Source of the DNA: Pleurobrachia bachei
Lineage: Eukaryota > Ctenophora > Tentaculata > Cydippida > Pleurobrachiidae
Assembly: GCA_000695325.1 (NCBI GenBank)
Contig: AVPN01000051.1
Location: 56,319-85,910 of the forward strand
Length of the DNA stretch: 29,592 bases
Reading direction: 5' to 3'
Under the pieces are notes generated by a model. It worked only from the letters and a program-made list of their open reading frames with translations. It made no database searches and was not told the origin of the DNA. Below, one piece after another: positions 9,863-21,600 of the stretch. Position 1 is the stretch's first letter, and each line of letters opens with the position of its first letter. Position numbers and translations under genes: made by a program.

Positions 9863-10672
9863 AACATTTGGGGTGTCATATTCAAGCTGTTCCACATTAT
9901 CAGGTATTGACGTACAATCTGGTGCTACCATGTTTTTAATTTTATTAACAGTGGTCGGGGGTTTATTTGCTAGTTTTGCATTAAGAAATCCAGTCATATT
10001 TTCAAAGTGTAATGATGATATTCGAATTAATCAAAATGCAATTGCACGAATGATTCTTCATTTAACACCATGTACATATGCTCTTCACATTGCTTTACAT
10101 CGTGAGAGATGGGAGATGCTATTTTTAGCAGCGCGTACAAGAGTATACTGCAAATGTCAAATCGGTTAAGTATCTGCATGATCTTGCCTTATTCTCTTCA
10201 TTTTCTTAATTCGCCTTCCATTTTAACTCAGACTTCTGTGATTTGCTGATTCTATCAAACTCATCTCTCATCAGAGGATTCAGATTCATCATTCTGGCCT
10301 CTTTGCAAAGCTTTGGCCTCTGTGTTACTGTTCGCGACCAATTCCGTCAGGCCAATGCCCTGAGTCTGACCGCAGTTCTCGCGCTGAGAATAGGGTCGAG
10401 TCAATGCTCTGATCACAGTGACAGGGCCAAATAAGAGGATAGTTTTGAATTCAGAGCGAGGACCTTAATCTGTCAATCTGACGTTAGAGGACCGTTCATC
10501 TGATGTAAGAAGATCATTATCATGGTTATGTCAACTACTGTGGTGGGAATTACATCGCGTGCTCCGATTAGGAACTGTATGTGTGCACGTGTACCTAGTT
10601 CAGTGGGCCCCATCACACTCCACCATGTGTCATCACCTGTCTAGCAGCGGTGAACCAAAATAGGGGCCTCCC

Positions 10673-10926
10673 TTCCCTCTCTCCCTGCTCATCTCTCTCT
10701 CCCTCTCTCGTCATCTATATCCCTATGTCTCTATCTCTCTCTCTCTATCTCTCTCTCTCTTTTCTGTTAGGTTTCTTGAAACATTCATTCCTGCTATTCC
10801 CACTTCTCCCATACTCGCTCTGTCACCAACTAATTCCCATGCCTCTCTCTCTAGCTCTCTGACCCCTCTATCAGTATCTATCTTTGTCCCTAGCTCTCTC
10901 TCTCGCTCTCCCTCTTTGTCTCTATC
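10673..10926. repeat. CT-rich low-complexity region, unit A
   Basis: Interrupted (CT)n tracts on both sides of a short unique stretch, matching a similar region at 13013-13272 in unit B. Confidence 0.85.
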
Positions 10927-11140
10927 CCCCGAGGACTGATGGGGGATATTCGAACTAGACGGACCGTTAGCACTTTGCCATTCTACTAGACATGAATAAT
11001 TGGCCATTAGCTCGTGTGAGTTGGGCAAAAACTTGAGCGAATTCATTTCTCTGCCCTCTAAGTTTTAGCAAGTCCTTTATTATGAGTATAATTGTTTCCG
11101 AGCAGCGTCGATTGCCCATTTCCTGGTTCCTTGTGAACAA

Positions 11141-11253
11141 AAAACTGCACCTGTACCAAATCAGAAATAATGATCCCTGATTGGCTGACAACCAGTCACG
11201 TGTCCTAAATAATGTGTTCTGATTGGTTGTTTACTTGTTTCGGTCGGTTCCTG
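11141..11253. mobile_element. hAT-like MITE, copy 3, present only in repeat unit A
   Basis: Degenerate left end (CACCTGTACCAAATCAG), intact right end TTTCGGTCGGTTCCTG. The central E-box is changed to GTCACGTGTC. The matching site in unit B (about 13490-13510) has no copy. Confidence 0.78.
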
Positions 11254-12156
11254 ACTATTTGAAACTTGCTGACATGTGTACCTCGCTGTAAATTTGACTC
11301 GTTTGAAGCTCTCTTGTGAACCAGTTTTCACACACCTTGTTGAGGTGTGTGTGAAAAGGGCGGGATAACTGCCTCACAACCACACAATAAACTGTTGACA
11401 TGCTGTGCGATCTGTGCTTGGTTGTACCAGCTGGGCGGTAGTTGTTGTTTTTACAACGTAGCTAGGTTTTAAAGGCTAATTCTTTTGAAAGGACAGAGTA
11501 GACACTTTAGGGGAAAACAGTCGTTATATTGCACGGATTTCTGTGACGGCTATTCTCTTAAATCTCATGTCTCAGTGGAAAATAGCCGTTGCCTGAACCT
11601 GAGGTTCAGGCACGACTGTCCCCCCCCCCATTATCTCCAGGTTAAAATTCCATTTTCAACCTTAGGGTTTCGCATATATCCTGATATCCTTTGCGTGTGA
11701 ATACTGAATTCTTTGTTACTTTTCCCACTTTCTGTTTAAGTGACTTAGCTCTAGTTTAATGTTCACACGACTTAAAGGGCTTTCTTAATTACTGTGCTAG
11801 AACATCAGAAGCCATTTATGATGGGGTATTATGTTTTTACTTTTAGTTAAAACGCACAATCTTGAACTATGTGCTAGGCTTGGAATTGAATCCTTCAGTT
11901 AACCTTTTTTCGTCCATTACCGGCTTAACTGTAATCCGTATGTTATTTATTTCTCATAACCCCAGCCATAGCTACAAAGGGTCAGAATTCAGATGCATTT
12001 CGAGGAATAGTTAGAGTTACAAAGTTCGATGTGCTGACAGTCTTTTCACATCACCCAGTCTCTCCCCCTCTACCCAAAGTCTCCTAGTGAGATACATACA
12101 TCACCAAATTTTACCGTCGCCACTCGTTTATTCTTCGTCTGTCATATATTCGGTCT

Positions 12157-12173
12157 AAAAAAAAAAAAAAAAA
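12157..12173. repeat. A17 run at the junction of units A and B
   Basis: Seventeen A residues stand exactly between the truncated end of unit A and the start of unit B. Units B and C instead continue with TTTCCTTTGG at this point. Confidence 0.9.
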
Positions 12174-12663
12174 CATTTGGGGTGTCATATTCAAGCTGTT
12201 CCACATTATCGGGTATTGACGTACTATCTGGTGCTACCATATTTTTAATTTTATTAACGGTGGTCGGAGGGTTTATTTGCTAGTTTTGCATCAAGAAATT
12301 CAGTCATATTATTCGAATTAATCAGAATGCAATTGCACGAATGATTCTTCATTACACCATGTACACATGCTCTTCACATTGCTTTACATCGTGAGAGATG
12401 GGAGATGCTATTTCTAGACGCGTATAACAAGAGTATACTGCAAGTGTCAATTCGGTTTAGTATCTGCACGATCTTGCCTTATTCTCGTCATTTTCTTAAT
12501 TCGCCTTCCATTTAAATCGGGCTTCTGTGATTTGAACATTCTATCGAACTAATCTATCATGTTACTGTTCGCGGCCAAATCTGTCAGGCCAATGCCCTGA
12601 GTCTGACCGCAGTGCTCGCGCTGGGAATAGGGTCGAGTCAATGCTCTGATCACAATGACAGGG

Positions 12664-12836
12664 CCAAATCAGAGAACCCTTCTGTCAATCTGACATCACA
12701 GGATCGTTCTGTCAATCTGACGTCACAGGATCGTTCTGTCAATCTGACGTCAGAGGACCTTTCTGTCCATCTGACATCATAGGACCTTTCTGTCCATCTG
12801 ACGTCACAAGACCGTTCTGTCCATCTCACTTCAGAC
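12664..12836. repeat. 27-bp tandem array carrying CRE-like sites
   Basis: About six units built on TTCTGTCAATCTGACGTCAC. The octamer TGACGTCA occurs at 12718, 12745 and 12799, and TGACATCA at 12691 and 12772, all exactly 27 bases apart. Unit A has only one or two degenerate units at the matching place (about 10465-10505). Confidence 0.9.
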
Positions 12837-13012
12837 TCAGAGGACTTCAAGCCCATCTGCTTAGACGATCATGGTTCTGTCATCTATTGTGGTGGGAATT
12901 ACATCGCGTGCTCCGATTAGGAACTGTATGTGTGCACGTGTACCTTGTTTAGTGAGTGGGCCCCACCATGTGTCATCACCTGTCTAGCTGCGGTGCACCA
13001 AAATAGGGGCCT

Positions 13013-13272
13013 TCCTTCTCTCTCTCTCCCTCTCTTTTCCTCTCACACTCTTCTTCCATCTCTCTCTCTCTCCCACCTATATCCCTATTTCTCTCCCTTT
13101 TCTGTTAGGTTTCTTGAAACATTCATTCCCGCTATTCCCACTTCTCCCATATATACTTGCTCTGTCACCAACTAATTCCCATGCCTCTCTCTCTAGCTCT
13201 CTGACCCTTCTATCAGTATCTATCTTTATCCCTAACTCTCTCTCTCACTCTTTGTCGCTCTATCTCCAGAGG
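13013..13272. repeat. CT-rich low-complexity region, unit B
   Basis: Interrupted CT tracts equivalent to those in unit A. Confidence 0.85.
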
Positions 13273-15040
13273 ACTGTTGGGGGATATTCGAACTAGACGG
13301 ACCGTTAGCACTAGCATTCTAGACATGAATAATTGCAGCCATTAGCTCGTGTGAGTTGGGCCAAAACTTAAGCGAATTCCTTCTTCTGTCCCTCTAAGTT
13401 TTACCAAGTCTGTTCCTAATCCTAGCCTCTACACACAATTTTGTTTACGAGCAGCGTCGATTGCCCGTTTCCTGGTTCCTTATGAACACAAAACCGGTCT
13501 ACTATTTGAAGCTGCAAACTATTTGAAACGTTAAGTGCTGACATGTGTACCTCGCTGTAAATTTGACTCGTTTGAAGCTCTCGTCGTGAACCATTCCACA
13601 CACCTTGTTGAGGTGTGTGAAAAGGGCGGGAACCGTATCTCACAACCACACGATAAACTGTTGACATGCTGTGATCTGTGCTTGGCAGTACCAACTAGGC
13701 GGTAGTTGTTGTTTTTACAACGTAGCTAGGTTTTAAAGGCTTCTTTTGAATTTTGAAAGTACAGAGGAGACACTTTAGTGGAAAACAGTCGTTATTTTGC
13801 ACGGGTTTCAGTGACGGCTATTCTCTTAAATCTCATGTCTCAGTGGAAAATAGCCGTTGCCTGAACCTGAGGTTCAGGCACGACTGTTCCCCCCACCATT
13901 GTCTCCAGGTTAAAATTCCATTTTCAACCTTAGGGTTTCGCGTATATCCTGATATACTTTGCGTGTGAATACTGAATTCTTTGTTACTTTCCCCACTTTC
14001 TGTTTAAGTGACTTTACTCTAGATTAATGTTCACACGACTTAAAGGGCTTTCTTAATTACTGTGCTAGAACATCAGAAGCCATTTATGATGGGGTATTAT
14101 GTTTTTACTTTTAGTTAAAACGCACAATCTTGAACTATGTGCTAGGCTTGGAATTGAATCCTTCAGTTAACCTTTTTTCGTCCATTACCGGCTTAACTGT
14201 AATCCGTATGTTATTTATTTCTCATAACCCCAGCCATAGCTACAAAGGGTCAGAATTCAGATGCATTTCGAGGAATAGTTAGAGTTACAAAGTTCAATGT
14301 GCTGACAGTCTTTTCACATCACCCAGTCTCTCCCCCTCTACCCAAAGTCTCCTAGTGAGATACATACATCACCAAATTTTACCGTCGCCACTCGTTTATT
14401 CTTCGTCTGTCATATATTCGGTCTTTCCTTTGGTATTTTGTGTTTCATTTTGGAGACTGAAATGTAGTTTTTGATGCCCCCTTTTTTTTGCCCCTAACAG
14501 TTTTCAGTCTACGTGAGTTTCTTCAGACTCAAAACATTCTCACATTTTTCATTTCATCGAGTCTGTACAGTATACAGACAGTATCAAAATAGTTTCTCTG
14601 TGATTTTGGACTTGACAACATCCATCATTCAGGACCGTATAATAGTGAGACAGCATGTGTGTTTTCCCAAGTATACCAAGGGATAGTTGTTGAAGGACTG
14701 AGCATATAAATCAGTTAGTTAAAGTCTCGCCTCTCCGGCGCCCTGTTCACTGACTCAGTAACTACATGCCTGAATATAAAGCTTGTTTCATGAACAATGT
14801 TCAATGATTTTAGTTTCTTTGTCAACCTTGGTTTTGTGAACAGCGAATTGCTGTGTACTGCTAGGCAAGGTACCTACAGTAGATATTTCTATAGAATCCA
14901 TAACTCGGAACTCCACAGATTCCGAGTCTCTATACAGATTTTATATCGGTCGGTCGGTCTACAGTGAATTATGTGCTAAGTGTTGAGTCGGTGTTTGGAA
15001 TAACACTTCAATTAATGGTCTACATTCGACCAGTAATAAT

Positions 15041-15840
15041 NNNNNNNNNNNNNNNNNNNNNNNNNNNNNNNNNNNNNNNNNNNNNNNNNNNNNNNNNNNN
15101 NNNNNNNNNNNNNNNNNNNNNNNNNNNNNNNNNNNNNNNNNNNNNNNNNNNNNNNNNNNNNNNNNNNNNNNNNNNNNNNNNNNNNNNNNNNNNNNNNNNN
15201 NNNNNNNNNNNNNNNNNNNNNNNNNNNNNNNNNNNNNNNNNNNNNNNNNNNNNNNNNNNNNNNNNNNNNNNNNNNNNNNNNNNNNNNNNNNNNNNNNNNN
15301 NNNNNNNNNNNNNNNNNNNNNNNNNNNNNNNNNNNNNNNNNNNNNNNNNNNNNNNNNNNNNNNNNNNNNNNNNNNNNNNNNNNNNNNNNNNNNNNNNNNN
15401 NNNNNNNNNNNNNNNNNNNNNNNNNNNNNNNNNNNNNNNNNNNNNNNNNNNNNNNNNNNNNNNNNNNNNNNNNNNNNNNNNNNNNNNNNNNNNNNNNNNN
15501 NNNNNNNNNNNNNNNNNNNNNNNNNNNNNNNNNNNNNNNNNNNNNNNNNNNNNNNNNNNNNNNNNNNNNNNNNNNNNNNNNNNNNNNNNNNNNNNNNNNN
15601 NNNNNNNNNNNNNNNNNNNNNNNNNNNNNNNNNNNNNNNNNNNNNNNNNNNNNNNNNNNNNNNNNNNNNNNNNNNNNNNNNNNNNNNNNNNNNNNNNNNN
15701 NNNNNNNNNNNNNNNNNNNNNNNNNNNNNNNNNNNNNNNNNNNNNNNNNNNNNNNNNNNNNNNNNNNNNNNNNNNNNNNNNNNNNNNNNNNNNNNNNNNN
15801 NNNNNNNNNNNNNNNNNNNNNNNNNNNNNNNNNNNNNNNN
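15041..15840. other. Assembly gap, 800 N
   Basis: Exactly 800 unknown bases. Any open frame drawn through this region is an artefact. Confidence 0.99.
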
Positions 15841-16838
15841 GGGCTTTCTTAATTACTGTGCTAGAACATCAGAAGCCATTTATGATGGGGTATTATGTTT
15901 TTACTTTTAGTTAAAACGCACAATCTTGAACTATGTGCTAGGCTTGGAATTGAATCCTTCAGTTAACCTTTTTTTCGTCCATTACCGGCTTAACTGTAAT
16001 CCGTATGTTATTTATTTCTCATCACCCGGCCCAGCCATAGCTACAAAGGGTCAGAATTCAGATGCATTTCGAGGAATAGTTAGAGTTACAAAGTTCAATG
16101 TGCTGACAGTCTTTTCACATCACCCAGTCTCTCCCCCTCTACCCAAAGTCTCCTAGTGAGATACATACATCACCAAATTTTACCGTCGCCACTCGTTTAT
16201 TCTTCGTCTGTCATATATTCGGTCTTTCCTTTGGTATTTTGTGTTTCATTTTGGAGACTGAAATGTAGTTTTTGATGCCCCCTTTTTTTTGCCCCTAACA
16301 GTTTTCAGTCTACGTGAGTTTCTTCAGACTCAAAACATTCTCACATTTTTCATTTCATCGAGTCTGTACAGTATACAGACAGTATCAAAATAGTTTCTCT
16401 GTGATTTTGGACTTGACAACATCCATCATTCAGGACCGTATAGTGAGACAGCATGTGTGTTTTCCCAAGTATACCAAGGGATAGTTGTTGAAGGACTGAG
16501 CATATAAATCAGTTAGTTAAAGTCTCGCCTCTCCGGCGCCCTGTTCACTGACTCAGTGACTACATGCCTGAATATAAAGCTTGTTTCATGAACAATGTTC
16601 AATGATTTTAGTTTCTTTGTCAACCTTGGTTTTGTGAACAGCGAATTGCTGTGTACTGCTAGGCAAGGTACCTACAGTAGATATTTCTATAGAATCCATA
16701 ACTCGGAACTCCACAGATTCCGAGTCTCTATACAGATTTTATATCGGTCGGTCGGTCTACAGTGAATTATGTGCTAAGTGTTGAGTCGGTGTTTGGAATA
16801 ACACTTCAATTAATGGTCTACATTCGACCAGTAATAAT
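15841..16838. repeat. Tandem repeat unit C (3' part), near-copy of 14046-15040
   Basis: Resumes inside the repeat and matches unit B with only a handful of substitutions and small indels over 1 kb. It ends at the same ACCAGTAATAAT where unit B meets the gap. Either a recent third unit or a duplicated allele. Confidence 0.9.
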
Positions 16839-16864
16839 AGTAGTGGTACTGCATGCGAGCTAGC

Positions 16865-16965
16865 AGGAACCAACCGAATCAGGAAATACTGGTCCCTGAT
16901 TGGCTGATAACCAGTCACGTGACCTAAATAACGAGTTCTGATTGGGTGTTTACTTATTTCGGTCG
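16865..16965. mobile_element. hAT-like MITE, copy 4, with perfect 8-bp target duplication
   Basis: Begins AGGAACCAACCGAATCAGG and ends TTTCGGTCG. It is flanked by GAGCTAGC at 16857-16864 and 16966-16973. The 8-bp duplication points to the hAT superfamily. The interior has GTCACGTGAC and ATTGG boxes. Confidence 0.87.
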
Positions 16966-16973
16966 GAGCTAGC

Positions 16974-17251
16974 TCTCAGCTCTTGACTTCTCATGGGGTT
17001 CGTCTTGTGCTAACTAGATACACCGAATTGTTCACACAAGCAATTTTAAAGCATGTCTTAACTGATATTGAGTCTACATTTCTTCTTCCACTAACCTTAA
17101 ACCTCTCTCACCCGAGTCGCCATCATATCTCTCCCCACCTTTCTATCTTTCTATCGTTCTATCTTTTTCTCACGTTGTTTTAAAAGGTTCTCAGCGGGAA
17201 TGAATTTACTAGCTTCCTTCAGCGATAGCCAATCCCAGGGCTCGCATTAAT

Positions 17252-17253
<2 letters not shown>
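16974..17253. other. Intergenic, nothing recognised
   Basis: Includes a C/T-rich stretch near 17130-17175. No gene supported. Confidence 0.4.

Positions 17254-17316
<63 letters not shown>
17254..17316. repeat. (GA)n microsatellite
   Basis: Uninterrupted GA tract of about 31 units. Confidence 0.95.
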
Positions 17317-17319
<3 letters not shown>

Positions 17320-17973
17320 GTTAAAACAAATTAATGATAGCTCTAGACAATCGACAAGGAACTGGTTGAGTATGGTGCTAAATAGTCCGCTCCGTCTATC
17401 ACACAGCACACTCTATTATAAGTGGCAGTGCCCTTGTATTTTTCTGTAATTGACAATGACCCTTGATCTGCACAGAAGGGACTATCGTGATACAAACGGG
17501 ATAACTGGACAGGATAATTTTAAGTAATTAGGTTTGGACGGGCGTTCTCTCTCTGCTAATTAGTTGTATCTCTCTTACTACTGGACACGGGACAGTGCAG
17601 GTAGGCCTGTCTATCTGTTTGCTGTCGTCCAATTCCAAATTTTCATGGTATAGATATTGCACCTGCTATACGTACTCATACAACTTACAGCACTTACTTG
17701 GAAACATCTCGTCTAGTATCCGTGGTTTCATCTACTGAATTGCCAAAGCTTCCCCTTCGCCCGCCAAGATCGTAGGTATTGCCTTTATTGACGGGGAACC
17801 TATGGAAAATGGAAATAGGAGAGATAGTGAGGTTGATGTTATGCAGATGCACCTAGGCCAGGAACTGCCCATATATGAAGTTTGTTCTATATTTGATGTT
17901 GCCCCAACCAGAGATAGCTGATCAAGCCCGCCTTAGGGAACCCCGCATTGACGTACACACCTGTCACCTCTCT

Positions 17974-17980
<7 letters not shown>
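17317..17980. other. Intergenic upstream of the GDNF/ZP gene
   Basis: No ORF or RNA gene supported. It could contain the promoter or untranslated first exon of the downstream gene, but I see no distinctive core-promoter motif. Confidence 0.4.
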
Positions 17981-18051
<71 letters not shown>

Positions 18052-18060
18052 CTCTCTCTT
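17981..18060. repeat. (CT)n microsatellite
   Basis: Nearly pure CT tract of about 40 units. Confidence 0.95.
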
Positions 18061-18221
18061 TCTCCCTCTCACTACCTCCCTTTCTCCCTCACTCTCACTG
18101 CCTACACTTCGGTCACGTGATAATTCCTGTAATAGCTACCCAATAAACCTTTCAGCACCGCATGTACTGGGCGAGATCTGAGCGGGTTTAGAAAGGCTTA
18201 GAACGGTGGTGGAGAAGTAAA

Positions 18222-18223
<2 letters not shown>

Positions 18224-18264
<41 letters not shown>

Positions 18265-18284
18265 GGGAGAGAGAGAGAGAGAGA
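18224..18284. repeat. (GA)n microsatellite, interrupted
   Basis: GA tract with an AAGGGGG interruption, about 160 bases downstream of the CT tract. The two could pair as a long purine/pyrimidine foldback. Confidence 0.93.
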
Positions 18285-18566
18285 AACTAAAGACAGCTAG
18301 GGTTCTAAGCCGACGGTGCGATTTTGTTTCGTCGGCCTAGTTTGCTGGGCACATTCTATGTTTTAGTTTCTCATATTCGGAATGCTTCCCCTGCTGATTC
18401 CGTTTCATCTTGTTATTATAGAACTTTGCATAGCTATGGTAATATTTTCTACCTTGTAAATTTGTTGATTTTACTAAACAGATATGTAGTTCTAAATTGA
18501 ATTGTGATCTCTCCATGTGTTTGTTTTCTATTGAAAGATTCTAACACCAATCTACCCCTCAGAGCT

Positions 18567-18618
18567 ATGATTTTATTATTACTGACCCTTACAGCTTTTC
18601 TACCACACATCGCTAAAG
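18567..18618 (+). CDS. GDNF/ZP gene exon 1: signal peptide
   Basis: ATG at 18567 starts MILLLLTLTAFLPHIAK, a classic short signal peptide. Cleavage is likely after Ala16. A CCCCTCAG acceptor-like site ends 4 bases upstream, so a 5'-UTR exon may be spliced here. Donor AAAG|GTACTA, phase 1. Confidence 0.78.
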
Positions 18619-21600
18619 GTACTAAGTCAAAATTAAATGTGTGATGCGATTACATACTTACTTTACAAATCCATTATGAACCGTGTAGCATTGTAAACCC
18701 AGTAAACCACCATCCCCTCGACTAGCTCTGTTCACCAATCACACTAGCTCCCCCTCCCCCCTCTTTTCACCCTAGCTACTACCCCTACCAGGTACAACAT
18801 GTATGTCCCTGATATCTACCTGTGCACTTAACCCCACCTGTAAGGCCCTCTACCAATCGTACTACCTGGACTGCAAACACGTTTACTTAGAGGTATGAGT
18901 TGATGAACCACCTGCCAGGGGCTTAAACTTCTTTTTTGAGCAGTTGATAGGGGCTTAACCCTCGGCCTCTTTATTTGAGTATTTATTGTCTGCATTATTA
19001 TAGTGACTCCCATATCGTATTATGACCACAATCTTATCTGCTTTTAGGGCCAGGCGTGTCACAAACAGTGTAAAGAATCTTTTGCCAGCCTCCTCGCTTT
19101 TCCATCTATGAAAGGGTAGGTAAACCACATTGTTGACTCTGCTTTTGATTTCGTACTATTCTATTCAATTGTTTCAGGTTTTCTGAGTGTTCCTGTGCTA
19201 GCGATAACCCAGGAAGTCAAGATATGTGCGAGAAACAAAAGTGCCGGCTCATGAGGGCATGCCTTGAAGGTAATGGAAAACTAGGAACTGACCGTATTTT
19301 ATTTCAATTCATTTCAGCTTGGATCTTGTCCCTAGGATCCCATGGCTACTTTGCTCTAAAATATTATTATTTCATATCATTATCCACTAATTCCACTCCC
19401 ATGTGAATAATACCCAAAGGCAAAATATTCATAATCTGTATACTTTTCTCTCTGTCTCCTGCCTCTTCCCGATAGACAAATTGTCTGACAATTGCCTCGA
19501 TGGGCGATGAAAACAAGATACCCTATTTATTGATGTCGGTCTGTAGCCCTTATATTGAAAGAGCTGCACTGTCATCCTCAAATCGGTGTGCTGCAACCCC
19601 ACGGCCCTTTTATAAATATCTTCGCCCTCTGTCTGGCGATATCTCGTGGCGGGAAGCTATTTTGTGATCCCAGCTCAATGTCAAAATCGTGTTTCAAAAG
19701 GCGGGAAACTCTGACTCGTGTCGGGAGGATTTGTTTCTCGCTTGTCAATTCCGAAACCTTCTAGCTGCCAATAATAATCCCTGTGAATTCAAAGTCACTT
19801 TGTGACACGAGCTAATCCTGTCAACAGATCAGTGAATTTCCTTAGACGGCTGCAGCACGTATATGATATATCGATCTGTCAAGCTGTATTCTCTGACAGA
19901 AAATAGATAAAGATAGAATGATGCCGAGACATTCTCTGTCGCGAATATCTTTCACGTCCCCATCTCTCTACAGCTGCCACGTTCCCATGTACCTTTCACC
20001 CCCCCCCTCGCATGACTTTACAAATCAGCACCTCTTCAGCTCATTACCCATTTTACACTCAAGTTCCTTGAAATTCAAGGAACATGAGTGTAAAATATTG
20101 AATCTCTTCAACGTGGAACTTATTAGGACCCAAAACATACACAATATATATGTTCGGAAAAGTAATAGGGCAAAAGTTTGCCCAGGTAGAACCTTGCCTT
20201 GTTCGACCCTGAGTTTGAACAAAACAAGTAGAACCGATATAACCTTTCTATTAGTAATCCATCCTTCTAATCTATATTTCTAATGGCCCAATTATGTTTT
20301 CAGAGGATTGTCTGGAGAGGTTGAACAGGGATCAGGAGAGTACTAAATTCCTACCAACTGCTGCTCCCATATCTGCATCTACCGACCAGTCAATTACCAT
20401 GAGTAGCTCAACCGTCTCTCTCTCCAGGGTAAGAGTTTGTAAAAAATGGGGGTAATAGGCTGAGGGGAATGGTCGAGAGAGATGGGTAGTAAAAAACAGA
20501 CATCTATGAAGTATAGATACAGGATACTGGTTTCATGCTGCCACACAGTTCTTTTGTTAGTGTTTTAAGGGATCTAGTTGTAGTAAAACTAAGTTTGTAC
20601 ACACAGTTATTTGGCATGTCACTGCTCAGTCTAATCGGTCCGCACTATCGCACTGTCTCTCATTCTCAACGCGAACCCCGACTCAGTATATAGCGCCGAG
20701 AACGCATTGTTGTGACGTGTACTAGGTGAAGGTCAAATAGTACAGTGGTCTGTTATACGTCATACTGACGTCATAACTTATAGATTTGATGGGCGTTGCT
20801 ATGGTAAACTAAGAGTTGCTATGGTAACTTAGAGTTTACCATACCATGACACCCATCGTATAAGATTTGAGTTTAGAGAGTAGTCCCTATACTAAATGAA
20901 GGTTATAGGAATATACGCTTCTAATTGATATGATTCACCTCCATACCCAGATGAACTGTGAGGCAATTCGAACTAACTTCTGCAACGAAGATAAAGACTG
21001 TGCTGTCCTGTTAAAGGCCCAGAGAACCAATTGCCAAGACTTCGAGTGAGTGTTTTTGAAATGCTCATGTGTTTTTTACAAGTACAAATATGATTTACAG
21101 ACAGCAGCTAATTCAAATCAGGTCAACAGGTTTGTCTTGAATTTTCTAGGGTAAGTAATACCTACCCAAGAACAAACTAGGTATCCCTAATTCATTCGTC
21201 ACACGTCAGACTATGTACATTTTCAGGATGACAGGGAGCGGTTCGGGGCATTGTACCACGCAGTGTACTGAGGCAAACCAAGCACTCATTGAAAACGATA
21301 TTGGAATGCACTTTCAGTAAGTATTGTTTGTTTGTTTGTTTGTTTGTTTGTTTGTTTGTTTGTTTGTTTGTTTTCCTACCATATTGTTTGCAATCTTAAG
21401 GCAAGGAAGTTCCTTGAAGTCTATTATAACATCACCAGAGGGTGGAGAGTCAGAGCTATTTTTGGCTGATAACTTACAATCACTCGTTCAAGCGATGAGT
21501 TATGTGTTAAACTAGGTGTTGCGGTTGTTAACGTATGATAATAATGAGATAAATTATTTATCGACTAGTGCTAGCTCGGACTATTCGATTACTATTAGAG

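Larger units (their letters stand above)
9863..12156. repeat. ~2.3-kb tandem repeat, unit A
   Basis: Starts at AACATTTGGGGTGTCATATT and ends at ATATTCGGTCT. Unit B follows directly after a run of 17 A. The units differ by several percent, by a MITE present only in A and by a 27-bp array expanded only in B. Short ORFs are either broken in the other unit or change mostly at amino-acid-altering sites, so no coding role is supported. Internal hairpins include CACACACCTTGTTGAGGTGTGTG near 11330 and CCTGAACCTGAGGTTCAGG near 11592. Confidence 0.88.
12174..15040. repeat. Tandem repeat unit B, with longer 3' part
   Basis: Colinear with unit A up to 14424, then extends to 15040 where the sequence gap begins. 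The last ~1 kb (14046-15040) is almost identical to 15841-16838. No coding region supported. Confidence 0.87.

Noticed and set aside
9873-10169. 98-codon hydrophobic ORF in unit A
   Set aside because: The same region in unit B is frame-broken by small indels, so there is no sign of selection.
11485-11700. 71-codon ORF kept in both tandem units (also 13753-13968)
   Set aside because: About 11 of the residues differ, most nucleotide changes alter the protein, and nothing resembles a known domain. It looks like chance openness.
14964-15914. 316-residue open frame across the gap
   Set aside because: Most of it is unknown bases. The flanks are repeat sequence.
15926-16156. 76-codon ORF in unit C
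   Set aside because: Open only because of small indels relative to units A and B. The last ~43 codons are open in all units but match nothing known.
17887-18120. Leu-Ser and Arg-Glu repeat open frames
   Set aside because: Translation of (CT)n/(GA)n microsatellite.
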